A stretch of 64,000 nt of DNA from Corylus avellana (taxonomy: Eukaryota > Streptophyta > Magnoliopsida > Fagales > Betulaceae): NCBI RefSeq assembly GCF_901000735.1, contig NC_081547.1:22010838-22074837 (forward strand), read 5' to 3'. Below are positions 34,401-46,300 of the stretch, in pieces (position 1 is the first letter of the stretch; the number at the start of each line of letters is the position of its first letter). The notes beneath the pieces were generated by a model that made no database searches, was not told where the DNA came from, and saw only the letters and a program-made list of their open reading frames with translations. A program made the position numbers and the translations under genes.

Positions 34401-36032
34401 ACTCCCACGAAAAACTTTGACCATCTAGCTCTCTTCTTCATACTCATTTGATTAATTGATACATTTTACAAACAAAAATAATAATAATAATTGGGGTCAT
34501 ACTATAGATAGTCAATTACAAAAAATAAAAAAAATAAAAGACGCATACAAAATCTAGTAGTTTTACATACCTTGAATTCATCATTAAATTGCAAGTACAT
34601 ACAAATAGTCCGTTAAATAAATTAAACACCAATGTTAGAAAAGTGCTAAAAACTTCAATAGTAGGGAATTGATTTCCAAAATAATTTTTAAGTTTACTGG
34701 GACTAGAAGATGTTTCAAGTGGTCAATGATATCTATCAATATGTGCATCATATCATCTTCAAGAAGAGAATTAGTGGTATTGTTGTTGGTGAGATATTGA
34801 CACTGCATCAAGACAAAATTAGGAATTCCAATAAATTTTCTACTCTTTCACTAATTTAAAAGAAAAAAAAAATAGATTAGGGGCGAACATACACAAATAT
34901 CTTTCTACTAATCGCACCCCTTCGTCATAGAAATCTCAAATATAATGTCTCGTGGCATGCTCTTCTTATTCATTGCAACGAAAAAAAATAGAAAAAACAT
35001 AATAGATTGTTTTTTAAAGAAATAAATATATACTAATGAATAAATATGCAAAATAGTACCAAATTAATTTATATGAAAAAAGATAAACAAATTGTTGGGT
35101 TATCGTACCCATATTATGCTCTTTCTCAAATCTTGGTAGGGTTGAGCTCTAGTTGACATGTCTATCTTGATATTCATGATTGCTTTATATTTTTACTTAG
35201 AACATGAATTAAGATCTTATTGAGAAGATCTCAGCAAGAACAAATTTTCAATTAAACTTACATTTATGTCACAGTTAATAAAGTTCTACTTTGATATGTT
35301 CCAACTTTACCACAAATTTGCATTCGGCTTTATTTATAATATCAATCATCCGGAAATCATCTATTGTACACTATGAAGACTTCCCAAAACAGTGTTGCTT
35401 ATATCCTAAATCATTATAAATTGATTCAAAATTGTACCACAATAGTAGTTTTGTCCTATAATACAAAATTGAACAAATTGAGTTGCAACATCATTTTTCT
35501 CCCTTTAAAAATTTTACGGGGTCCAAATTTAAGTGTACGAATACAAATACCCGGACATAATAGCTCAAAATGACTTCATATCAAGTAAGTAGATAATATC
35601 ATTTTAGCTTACCCTAGTTTTTAGGGGAGTAAAAAGTCACCGAATGCATAAACCTGGAGCATAATGGCTGATAACCTAGAAAGGTAATAACATAAACAAT
35701 AGTTAGGCATATGCAAAAGGTAACACATTTTCCTAAGTTTCTATCTTTTGTATAAATTTTTTTTTAAAATTTTTCATCTAACCCGTAATGTTACAACATG
35801 ATGTCCAAATTGTATTGCGCCCACAAGAAAATAGAGATGCTGAGTATTTGACCAAATCATCAATTCATCTGATGAACACGGTTCAAACAAATCATTTGAC
35901 TCTAATTGTAAGAAACAACAATATTATCTACAATTAATTTTTATAATGAAAAAAAAAATACGATGTACAACTGCAATGTTTAGTATTTTTAAAAAAGCAA
36001 CTACCACAATATCCTAAATGAATAACACTATT
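34401..36032 (+). repeat. 1.66-kb repeat, direct unit 3
   Basis: A complete unit apart from its first bases. The end junction has a T tract instead of (TA)n. A 2-bp deletion near 34787 shifts the second minus-strand exon-like segment relative to unit 2. Confidence 0.92.
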
Positions 36033-37770
36033 TTTTTTTTTCAGCAACCATCACTCCCACGAAAACCTTTAACCATCTAGTTCTCTTCTTCATACTCATT
36101 TGATTAATTGATACATTTTACCAAAAGAAAAAAAAAAAATTAGGGACGTACTATGTACAATCAATTTCAAGAAAAAAAAAAAGAAAAAAAAAAAGACGCA
36201 TACAGAAACTAGTAGTTTTTCATACCTTGGTTTCATCATTAAATTGCAAGTACATACGAAGTGTCCATTAAATAAATTAAACATTTATGTTAAAAAATGG
36301 CTGAAAACTTCAATAGTTGGAAATTGATTTCAAAAATAATTTTTAAGGTTACTGGGACTTAAAGATGTTTCAAGTGGTTGAAGAGATGTATCAATATACG
36401 CATCATATCATCTTGAAGAAGAGAATGAATGGTATTGTTGTTGGCAGAGATATTAACACTGCATCAAGACAAAATTAGGAATTCATATAAATTTTCTACT
36501 CTTTCACTAATTTAAAAGAAAAAATAAAAAGAAAAACATATTAGGGGCCAACATACACAAATATCTTTCTACCAATCGCACTCCTTCGTCGTAGAAATCT
36601 CAAATATAATGTATCGTGGCATGCTCAACTTATTCATTGCTATGGAAAAAATAAAAAAATAAAAACATAATAAATTGTTTTTTTTAGAAACAAATCTATA
36701 CTAATGAATAAAAATGCAAAACAATACCAAATTAATTTATCTGAAAAATGGTAAACGAATTGTTGGGTTATCGTACCCATATTAAGCCAACTCAAATTGT
36801 TGGGCACAAGAGGAGCCCTATAAAACTAATTTTTTCAAGGAAATCCTAAAAAAATTGGATCTTGTGCTCTTTCTCAAATCTTGATAGGGTTAAGCTCTTG
36901 TTGACATCTCTATCTTAATATTTGTGTTTGCTTTGTATTTTTACTTAGATAATGAATTAAGATCTTATTGACAAGATCTCAACAAGAACTAATCATCCAT
37001 TATAGTTTCATTTATGTCACAGTTGACAGAATTCTATTTTGATATGTTCCAACTTTACTGCGAATTTGCATTGGACTTCATTAAGGATATTAATCATTTG
37101 AAAATCATCTATTGTGTGCTGGTGGAGATTTCCCAAAATGATGTTGCTTATATCCTAAATTATTATAAATTTATTTAAAAGTGTACCACAATAGTAGTTT
37201 TATCCTATAATACAAAATTGAACAAATTGAGTTGTAACATCATTTTACCTTTCCTTTAAAAACTTTACGGGATCTAAATTTAAGTATACGAATACAAATA
37301 CCGGGGCATAATAGCTCAAAATGATTTCATAGCAAGTACATGATAGTGTTTTAGCTTCTCCTATAGTTTTTAGGTGAGACAAAATTAAGTCGTCGAATGC
37401 ATAGACCTGAAGCATAATGACTGATAACCTCAAATGTAAGAACATAAACAATAGTTAGGCATATGCAAAAGGTAACATATTCTACTAAGTTTCTATCTTT
37501 TGTATAAATTTTCCTTTAAGTTATTCATCTAACCCATAATATTACAACATGATGTCCAAATTGTATTGCGCCCACATTAAAATAGCGATGTTAAGTATTT
37601 GACCAAGTCATCAATTCGTCTGATGAACACGGTTCAAACAAATCATTTGGCTCTAACTGTAAGAAAAATAATGTTATCTACAATTAATTTTTATAATGTC
37701 AAAAATGATCTACAACTGCAATGTTTAGTATTTTTAAGAAAGCAACTACCACAGTATCATAAATGAGTAA

Positions 37771-37804
<34 letters not shown>
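36033..37804 (+). repeat. 1.66-kb repeat, direct unit 4, with a small insertion
   Basis: About 80 extra bases (36784-36863, containing GGGCACAAGAGGAGCCCTAT) follow the ACCCATATT landmark. The minus-strand exon-like segment near 37545-37660 carries a stop. It ends in a (TA)n tract. Confidence 0.9.
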
Positions 37805-37806
<2 letters not shown>

Positions 37807-38651
37807 TTTACAACCATCACTCCCACGAAAACCTTTGACCATCTAGCTCTCTTCTGCATACTTATTTGATTAATTGATACATTTTACAAACAACAATTTA
37901 AAAAAAAAAAAAAAAAAAAATTATTGGGGATGTATTATAGACAATCAATTTCAAGAAAAAAAAAAAAAAAAAAAAAGACGCATAGAGAAACTAGTAGTAT
38001 TACATACCTTGATTTCATCATTAAATTGCAAGTACATACAAAGAGTCCGTTAAATAAATTAAACATTTATGTTAAAAAAGGGTTAGAAACTTCAATAGTA
38101 GGAAATTAATTTCAAAAATAATTTTTAAGGTTACTGGGACTTATGCATCATATCATCTTGAAGAAGAGAATGAGTGGTATTGTTGTTGGCATGAGATATT
38201 GACACTGCATCAAGATAAAATTAGGAATTCAAATAAATTGTCTACTCTTTCACTAATTTAAAAGAAAAGGAAAAACATATTAGTGGCAAACATACACAAA
38301 TATCTTTCTACAAATGTAAGAACATAAATAATAGTTAGGCATATACAAAAGGTAACACATTCTCCTAAGTTTCTATATTTTGTATAAATTTTCTTTTATG
38401 TTATTCATCTAACCCGTAATGTTACAACATGATGTCCAAATTGTATTGCGCCCACATTAAAATAGAAATGCTGAAGATTTGACCAAATCGTCAATTCGTC
38501 TGATGAACACGGTTCAAACAAATCATTTGGCTCTAACTGCAAGAAACAACAATGTTATCTACAATTAATTTTTATAATGCCAAAAACGATCTACAACTCC
38601 AATATTTAGTATTTTTAAGAAAGCAACTACCCCAATATCCTAAATGAATAA

Positions 38652-38709
<58 letters not shown>
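37805..38709 (+). repeat. 1.66-kb repeat, direct unit 5, internally deleted
   Basis: At about 38310 the sequence jumps from CAAATATCTTTCTAC to AAATGTAAGAACATAAA, removing roughly 0.85 kb. A smaller deletion lies near 38142. It ends in a TA tract of about 55 bp (38655-38709). Confidence 0.9.
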
Positions 38710-38711
<2 letters not shown>

Positions 38712-39387
38712 CTGCAACCACCACTCCCACGAAAAACTTTGACCATCTAGCTCTCTTTTTCATACTCATTTGATTAATTGATACATTTTGCAAACAAAAT
38801 AAAAAATAAAAAAAATTGGGGTCGTACTATAAATAGTCAATTTCAAGAAAAAAAAAAAAAAAGACGTATACAGAAACTAGTAGTTTTACATACCTTGATT
38901 TCATCATTAAATTGCAAGTACATACGAATGGTCCGTTAAATAAATTAAACAAGGTTAAAAAGGGTTAAAAATTTCAATGGTAAGAAATTAATTTCCAAAA
39001 TAATTTTTAAGGTTAATAGGACTGTAAGATGTTTCAACTGGTCGATGATATCTATCAATATATGCATCATATCATCTTTAAGAAGAGAATGAGTGTTATT
39101 GTTGTTGGCATGACACTGCATCAAAACAAAATTAGGAATTCAAATAAATTAGGGGCGAACATACACAAATATCTTTCTACCAATCGCACTTCCTTTGTCA
39201 TAAAAATCTCAAATATAAAGTCTCGTGGCATACTCTTCTTATTCATTGCTAAGTTAAAAATAGAAAAAAACATAATAAATTGTTTTTTTAATAAACAAAT
39301 CTATATGAATGAATAAAACTGCAAAATAGTACCAAATTAATTTATATGAAAAAAGTTAACAAATTGTTGGGTTATCGTACCCATATT
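38710..39387 (+). repeat. 1.66-kb repeat, direct unit 6, truncated
   Basis: The last unit of the array; it stops at the ACCCATATT landmark, and sequence resembling a unit start (GATTAATTGATACATTT) follows directly, then diverges. Confidence 0.9.
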
Positions 39388-39483
39388 GGATTAATTGATA
39401 CATTTAAAAATAAAAAATAAAAAATAAATTGAGTCCTTAGTATAGACTGTCAATTTTGCTAAAACAGTGCTTTTCAATTTTCC

Positions 39484-40445
39484 AATCGTTATTTCTCAAT
39501 GAAAAATTATAATACAGTTCTTTTCTTTCTTTCTTTTTTTTTTTTTTTGCTAGAACAATTATTTTCAAGTAAACGTTCAGATATTAGTCTTTTAGTGAGA
39601 CAATTAAAACATTGGAGTTTTATTTATAATGCATTGAAGTGTCTTAATGAAGAAAGCAAAAGGTTTTCAAATTCTCTATTTCTCTCTCTTTATTTAATTT
39701 CCTTTTTATTTTCTGTTGCTTTCTATTTATATCTCAATGTGAGACAATTAAAATATATGAGTTTTATTTGTAATATATTTAATTGTCTTAATGAAAAAAA
39801 CAAAATGTTCTCAAACTCTCTCTTATTTTTCTTTTTATCTTCTCTTACTTTCTCTTTATATTTACGTAGGGGTTTTATTTGGAACTCTTTCTCTCTCTTT
39901 ATTTAATTTTCTTTTTATCTTCTCTCGCTTTCTGTTTATATCTCAATGTGAGACAATTAAAAAGTATGATTTTTATTTGTAATATATTTAATTGTCTTAA
40001 TGAAGAAAACAAAAAATTCCCAAACTCTCTCTCTATATCTCTATTTTTCTTTTTATCTTCATTTGCTTTCTCTTTATAGCTGAATGTGAGACAATTTGCA
40101 TTTAATTGATATCTTAATAAAGAAAACAAAATGTTCCCAAATTCTCTCTTTCTCTCTCTTTATTTTTCTTTTTTCTTCTCTTACTTTCTGTTTATATCTC
40201 AATGCTCCTTTGATAATTTCACACTTAATTCAGGAAAATGACGAGAGAGAGGTAGAGAAAGTTTCCAATTGTTGTTTCTCAATAAAAAATTATAGTGCAT
40301 TCTTTTCTTTATTATTATTATTATTATTATTTTTTTTTTTTTTGCTATAGCAGTTCTTTTCAAATTTTCAATCGTTATTTCTCAATGAAAAATTATAATA
40401 CAGTTCTTTTCTTTCTTTTATTTTATTTTCTTTTTTTGCTAGAAT
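39484..40445 (+). repeat. Diverged tandem repeats flanked by a direct repeat of about 75 bp
   Basis: CAATCGTTATTTCTCAATGA followed by a T/C-rich tract occurs at 39484 and 40371 (a weaker copy near 40265). Between them, GTGAGACAATT starts four diverged units near 39594, 39739, 39948 and 40087, each followed by T/C-rich CTCTCTTTATTT. The open frames here are low-complexity. The flanking direct repeats could be short terminal repeats of a TRIM-like element, but no primer site was found. Confidence 0.6.
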
Positions 40446-40644
40446 AGTTATTTTCAATTATATTAGTATTTTCATTTTATTCGTTGAAAAAAAAAACAAA
40501 AAAAAAAAACTATTTGACAAAAACTTTTTTTATATTTGTGGATTTTATTAGAACTGGGAAAAATATATCAAAAAGACAGTTCTTTTTTATTCTATTAGTA
40601 TTTTTCATTTGTTTACGTTTTTTTTCTTCATTTCATGTGTAATA

Positions 40645-40776
40645 TATTTTAGTTTATAAGAATTAAAATTTATGAAATTTTAAATTTATTGGATATGTGG
40701 GTTTATGCTATTGAATAAAACAATGGTTTAAAATGATCTTATGAACATTTGTCATTTTTGGTAGCTAATTAGTTAT
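40645..40776 (+). repeat. Direct duplicate of part of the foldback element arm
   Basis: From TTTATAAGAATTAAAATT to TTTTGGTAGCTAATTAG this matches 41008-41130 in the same orientation, and matches 47432-47560 inverted. It lies just outside the left arm of the foldback element. Confidence 0.85.
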
Positions 40777-41685
40777 AGAAAAATTTCTCAAAAAAATTGT
40801 TTATGAGGAGAAAGTTCAAATCCTGAAACACAAAAGTTTACCATAATGGGTTGTATAATGGAGGAGAAGTGGTATCATCGTTTTAATATAATGATTAATC
40901 AATCATTTTCTATAATTGATTAATCTAGGAATTTATTTTGAATTTTTTTTCCTTTATATTTAGTTTTAAACTATATACATGGGAATAAATATTTAACGCG
41001 TTTCAGTTTATAAGAACTAGAATTTATGAATTTTTAAATTTATTGGATATGTGGGTTTATGCTATTGAATAAAACTATGGTTTAAAATGATCTTATGAAC
41101 ATTTGTCATTTTTGGTAGCTAATTAGATAATTAAGAGAAGAAAATAAAATTTGTTGTTGATAATATTTTAAAGACTTTTAATTAGAAGTGGTATTTTGAC
41201 AGTCATCTCATACATGGGAATATATATAATCGGTTTTGAGCTATTATATAATACAAGCTTGAAACAAACAGGAACATGATCCTCTTCAGTCCATTTTGGA
41301 CTGAAGAATATCCAATTAATAATCACGATCTCTCTAAAGAGATTTTGAGCCTATAAACGAGACACCTATTTATTAACAAAAAGAATAATTAAATAATATA
41401 TATTTTTAAAAATAATAAAAAATTGGAAAAAACTAAGGGGTGATCGGCCACCTTAGTTGGGGCTGGGGGTGGCTTCGGCCACCCCTGACAAATTTTTTGT
41501 TTTCTTCTCTTAATTAACTAATTAGCTATGTCATTCATTTATCTTTCAAAAGTTGGTGTTGTTATTCAAAAGAGAATAGTCCAATTCTCTCTAGACGTTT
41601 CCTCTAGAGGAGAAGGATTCTTGTCTCACGTCTACCGACGGTGGGGGATTTTGTCTGTTTTAGCAATCTGTAAGAACAGGGAACA

Positions 41686-43395
41686 ATGGCGGATGAAGTT
41701 ACGCGAATGATGGGTTCATTCTCTCTGTTGGAAGAGGAGCAGGCAGAGTTGGAGATACCATCTCAACAGATGGAAGGGAATGTGCAGAGAGGCAAACTTT
41801 GTCTCATTGGTAAACTTATTGCAGACCGTCTGGTTAGTAAGGAGACTATCAGAGCCAAACTAATACGGAAGTGGAGACCTTTAGGGACCCTGTCTTTCAA
41901 AGTCCTAGGAGAAAATCTTTTCTTGCTAGAATTCGAACAAGAGGGGGACAAGATCAGAGTTTTAGAAGGGAGGCCTTGGGTTTTTGAGGGAACTATTCTC
42001 TCGTTGGAGGATTTTGATGGTCTAACCCCACCAACACAGATCGCTTTCGAGAGAATTGCATTCTGGATCCACATATTTCATCTGCCGCTGGCATGCATGA
42101 ACAAGGAGGTAGGGTCTCTAATCGGTTCATCGATGGGACTGGTAGAGGAGGTGGATACCGACATGGATGGAGTAGGCTGGGGAGAATTTCTGCGTGTAAA
42201 AGTCACGTTGGATATCACAAAGCCTCTATCAAGAGGTAGATTTCTAAAGCTGCAAGGAAAATCTGTTTGGGTGGACTTCCAATATGAGCGACTCCCTCGA
42301 TACTGCTTTCACTGTGGCATTATTTGCCACGGGAAAGAAGGCTGTTTGAAATGCGGCTCATCTCGTAATCAGAGAGATGAACCACAATATGGACCCTGGC
42401 TGCGAGTCCCGTCTCCAACGAGGCGCTTCAATGGGGATGGAAACCGGAAGGGGTGGCCTCACGATCATGCAGGTCGATCCTATGAAGGTGAATCCAGTGA
42501 GGGAGGAGGCTCGAGCAAAACAAGAGGACAACCTTTTGTGGCGGAGGCGTATGGCGGTACAAGGCGGCGGGAGGCAAGGGGACCGGAGAGGGAGGGAAAC
42601 GTTACGGAGGGAGAAGATGGAAACTCCAATCACGCGGGAGGGAATCGCGGAAAATTAAATGGGGGAGTTAACGCAGTCCCAAAGGAGGCACGACGTGATT
42701 TAACCGTTGAGGATTCCGGGGAGGAAATCACGGGGAATATTGGGGCCTCACCATTAGTGGCCAAAATATCTCGAGAATTTAAAGCTGGAATGTCCGTTGA
42801 TAGAAGCTTTCCTTTTATGGATACTTCTCCAACAAGTTTCAACACCAACTCCACACATGGGGACCACGTGCCAGTTTGTGGACAACAGGAGGGGGTACTA
42901 AAGGGAAGTGATACTGTTGAAGGGATAGAAGTGGGCTCTTCTCAAGCCAATAGGGCCGAAGGTGGGCCTAGTGTGCTGGAGGAAACAGGCCACCTCCCAA
43001 CAGCTGGAGATGGACAAAAAAAGAATTCACGAAGTAGCCTATCTGTAATCTCCTGGAAAAGGCGTGCAAGAAATGTTCACCAAGCTTTGCTATCCCCTGA
43101 CAACTCTCAAGGAACTGGGTCAGGAAAGCGAAGAAATAGTGAAGATGAGGAGGGACTGCAGACTCATGGCAAACGTGGGAGGAAAGTGAAGCCGAGTATC
43201 GATGGTTCACAGTCAAAGAACATGGACGGATCAGATTGGCGGGGGCTGCAAGGCAGACCCGCCGACCGAAATGATCATCATAAGTTGGAACTGTCGAGGG
43301 CTTGGGAACCCTCGAACAGTTCGAGACCTGCGCCGGATGGTGAAGGTGAAGAAGCCCAACGTGGATTTCTTAATGGAAACCCGGATGAACCATAG
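41686..43395 (+). CDS. LINE ORF1 protein (DUF4283, zinc knuckle)
   Basis: 569 codons from ATG at 41686 (MADEVTRMMGSFSLLEEE). The DUF4283-type domain is intact (KLIADRLVSKETIRAKLI, WVFEGTILSLEDFDG, LRVKVTLDITKPLSRG). The knuckle CFHCGIICHGKEGC fits CX2CX4HX4C. A long low-complexity tail rich in Gly, Glu and Arg follows. In the sister LINE, ORF1 stops in an ATGA overlap with ORF2. Here the frame has shifted before that point, so ORF1 reads on for about 120 nt into ORF2, and its last 40 or so residues are probably not ancestral. The protein binds RNA and chaperones retrotransposition in related elements. Confidence 0.9.
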   Translation: MADEVTRMMGSFSLLEEEQAELEIPSQQMEGNVQRGKLCLIGKLIADRLVSKETIRAKLIRKWRPLGTLSFKVLGENLFLLEFEQEGDKIRVLEGRPWVFEGTILSLEDFDGLTPPTQIAFERIAFWIHIFHLPLACMNKEVGSLIGSSMGLVEEVDTDMDGVGWGEFLRVKVTLDITKPLSRGRFLKLQGKSVWVDFQYERLPRYCFHCGIICHGKEGCLKCGSSRNQRDEPQYGPWLRVPSPTRRFNGDGNRKGWPHDHAGRSYEGESSEGGGSSKTRGQPFVAEAYGGTRRREARGPEREGNVTEGEDGNSNHAGGNRGKLNGGVNAVPKEARRDLTVEDSGEEITGNIGASPLVAKISREFKAGMSVDRSFPFMDTSPTSFNTNSTHGDHVPVCGQQEGVLKGSDTVEGIEVGSSQANRAEGGPSVLEETGHLPTAGDGQKKNSRSSLSVISWKRRARNVHQALLSPDNSQGTGSGKRRNSEDEEGLQTHGKRGRKVKPSIDGSQSKNMDGSDWRGLQGRPADRNDHHKLELSRAWEPSNSSRPAPDGEGEEAQRGFLNGNPDEP

Positions 43396-46300
43396 GAAAT
43401 TGGAGCGAATAAAACCCACATTTGGGTTTAGTAATATGTTTGTGGTGGATAGTATGGGGAAAAGTGGAGGTCTTGCATTATTATGGGATAATGAAGCGGG
43501 TTTGGAAATACAAAATTATAGCCGTCGACATATCAACGCTATAATAAAAGTGAAGGGGAGTGAGAGCTATTGGAAATTAACGGGGTTTTACGGGCACCCG
43601 GAGGCTAGCAAACGGCATGAGGCTTGGAGTCTATTGAAGCATATTGCACGGTTAGAACCGGGACCATGGCTGTGCTTGGGCGATTTCAATGAGATCTTGG
43701 ATGACACAGAAAAGTGTGGAGGCGGTCGCCGGCCCCGGAGGTTAATGGAGGATTTCAAGAATACTTTGGTCGCTTGTGAGCTCTTCGAGTTACGAGCAAG
43801 TGGGCCAAAATATACTTGGAATAATGGCAGGGAGGGACTTGATTTTATACTGGAGAAATTGGATAGAGCCACGGCCACGGCAAACTGGGGGGCATTATTT
43901 CCATCAGCTCATGCACGTATTGAAATGGCCCTCAGCTCTGACCACAATCCAATTTGTGTACACCTAGACAATACGCACTATGGCAGGGGTTTTAAGAGGA
44001 GCTTCTACTATAAAGCAAAGTGGGGTCTGGAGAAGGATTGTAAGGAGATTATTAAACAAGTATGGAGAAAGAAGCCCAACCATGAAGACAAATGGGGAGT
44101 GTTGTCTCAAAAGATCAACAACTGCAAGTCACGGTTGACTAGATGGAATAAGGGAAGGAAAGGAAACAAAGCGCAGGAAATTACTGAAAAAAGCAAAATA
44201 CTGGTTGACATGCAGGAGGAGGAGGGGCCCACGGACAAAACTACAATGAAAAACCTCCAAAGTGAGATTCACAATCTCCTTGAACAAGAAGACCTATACT
44301 GGAAGCAAAGGGCGAGAGAATCCTGGCTGAAAGATGGGGACAGGAACACTAAATATTTCCATGCATGTGTAAAACAAAAAAGAAGGAATAGTTTCATCCA
44401 CGAAATAACTGATCTGGAAGGGAGAACCTGGAATAAACCAGAAGATGTGGACCGTATGTTTGTGAACTACTATACAAATTTGTTCACATCAGAAGCCTCC
44501 GGGGACACGACCGTTGGTCTGCAAGACTTGGAGGGGAGGGTGACGATGGAAATGAACCACGAGCTGCTAGCCGAATTTTCTGAACTGGAAATCCATGCAG
44601 CGTTGCAACAAATGCCAGCCATGAAGGCTCCGGGCCCTGATGGAATGATTGCTGCTTTTTACCAGGATAATTGGGAACTTGTGGGCAGTGAGGTGTGTCA
44701 AGCTGTGTTAACCTCCCTCAATTTTGGTATGATTAATAAAGAGTTAAATTTTACTTATATTGCTCTCATTCCAAAAACTTTAAATCCCATTTCTGTTTCG
44801 GAATTTCGCCCCATTAGCCTTTGTAATGTGCTTTACAAGCTCATATCGAAAGTTCTGGCCAATAGACTTAAAAAAGTGTTACCTCGTTTAATCTCGTCAA
44901 ACCAAAGTGCCTTTATACCGGGACGGTTAATAACGGACAACATTTTGGCCGCCTATGAAACTCTCCATACCATGCATACACGCATGTATGGAAAAAAGGG
45001 TTAGATGGCGGTAAAACTTGACATGAGTAAAGCATATGATAGGGTAGAATGGGGCTTCCTGGAGGCTGTTATGAGAAGAATGGGTTTTGCAGAAAGGTGG
45101 ATTCATTTGGTGATGATGGGTGTACGTTATGTTAACTATGCGGTCCTTGTCAATGGAAACCCAGTGGGTAGGATATTCCCAACTAGAGGCATTCGTCAGG
45201 GTGACCCTATTTCTCCTTATTTGTTTTTGCTTTGTGCAGAGGCTCTCAGCTCTATGTTATCAAGGGCGGACATGGATGGGAGGCTTGTAGGAGTTCCTAC
45301 TTCTAAGAAAGGGCCAAGAATCAACCATTTATTCTTCGCCGATGACAGCCTATTATTTTGCAAGGCGGATTTGTGTCACTGGACGAGATTAACTACTATT
45401 CTTCGTTCCTATGAGTTTGCTTCAGGCCAGAGACTCAATCCGGAAAAAACGGCCATCTTTTTTAGTCGAAATACCCCTATGGAGGTACAACGACAAATTA
45501 CGGATATTGCAGGCATTCCATCCTCGCAAAGGTATGATACTTATCTAGGCTTACCGGCCTTGGTGGGAAAATCGAGGACAAAAGCTTTTAAAGGAATCAA
45601 AGACCGGGTATGGAAGAGATTACAAGACTGGAAGCTGAGGTTCCTCTCACAGGCGGGTAAAGAGATTTTATTGAAGGCGGTCATTCAAGCTATACCCACG
45701 TATAGCATGAGTGTTTTCCAATTACCAAAAGCTCTTTGTGCCGAAATTAACTCTCTTATGCAGCAATTTTGGTGGGGCCACCAAACGAAGGGAACCGGAA
45801 TCCATTGGATGAGATGGAATAAAATAGGGGAGGCAAAGACGCAAGGTGGTTTGGGCTTCAGAGATCTCCATTATTTTAATCAAGCCCTCCTTGCAAAACA
45901 ATGTTGGAGACTATGGAACGTGAAGGACAGTTTGATCGCAGAAATTATGAAGGCAAAATACCACCCGAGGTGCTCAATTTTGGAAGCACAAGTGGGTCAT
46001 AAACCCTCTTTTGCTTGGAGGAGCATAATTGGTACCCGGGATTTGGTCAAAGAAGGTCTGGTCTGGCGGATTGGAAATGGAGAAAGTGCTCATATATGGG
46101 GGGACAAATGGCTCCCAACTCCTTCTACATATAGCGTCCAATCTCCACCAAAAATTCTGGATCAGGGAGCCCTGGTGAGGGACCTTATTGACACTGATAC
46201 AAGATGGTGGAAAAAGGTTCTTATTGAGGAGATATTCAATCCGGAGGAGGCAAGGGTCATTCAAAATATCCCGATCAGTGTGTTGAACCAACCCGATAAG

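Larger units (their letters stand above)
30257..39387. repeat. Array of a 1.66-kb repeat: one inverted unit, then at least six direct units
   Basis: The landmark TTATCGTACCCATATT ends at 31620, 33274, 35115, 36783 and 39387 on plus, and appears inverted near 31180. Clean neighbours are 1654 and 1668 bp apart. Units meet at a (TA)n tract following AATGAATAACACTATATA. The array ends abruptly at 39387, where ACCCATATT joins GGATTAATTGATACATTT. Small frames on plus (about 69 codons, MYTVNTFQNGVAYILNHYKF) recur only because the units are alike. Better candidates for ancestral coding sequence lie on minus: about 43 codons ending HHVVTLRVR-stop after a TTGCAG acceptor, and a second stretch containing HILIDIIDHLKHLLVPVNLK. 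I do not recognise the family. Confidence 0.93.

Noticed and set aside
33932..34447. Open frames of 120-170 codons spanning the 345-N gap
   Set aside because: They are open only because N codons are not stops.
31869..35573. 69-codon frames MYTVNTFQNGV... conserved in several array units
   Set aside because: They lie on the strand opposite the better exon-like segments, match no domain, and are conserved only because the whole units are recent copies.
39499..40350. Several 60-135 codon frames rich in Leu, Phe and Ser
   Set aside because: They come from T/C-rich tandem repeats; the hydrophobic appearance is due to composition, not a membrane protein.
40800..40830. Pol III B-box-like AAAGTTCAAATCCTG in the foldback arm
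   Set aside because: No A box, terminator or cloverleaf could be paired; not enough for a tRNA or SINE call.
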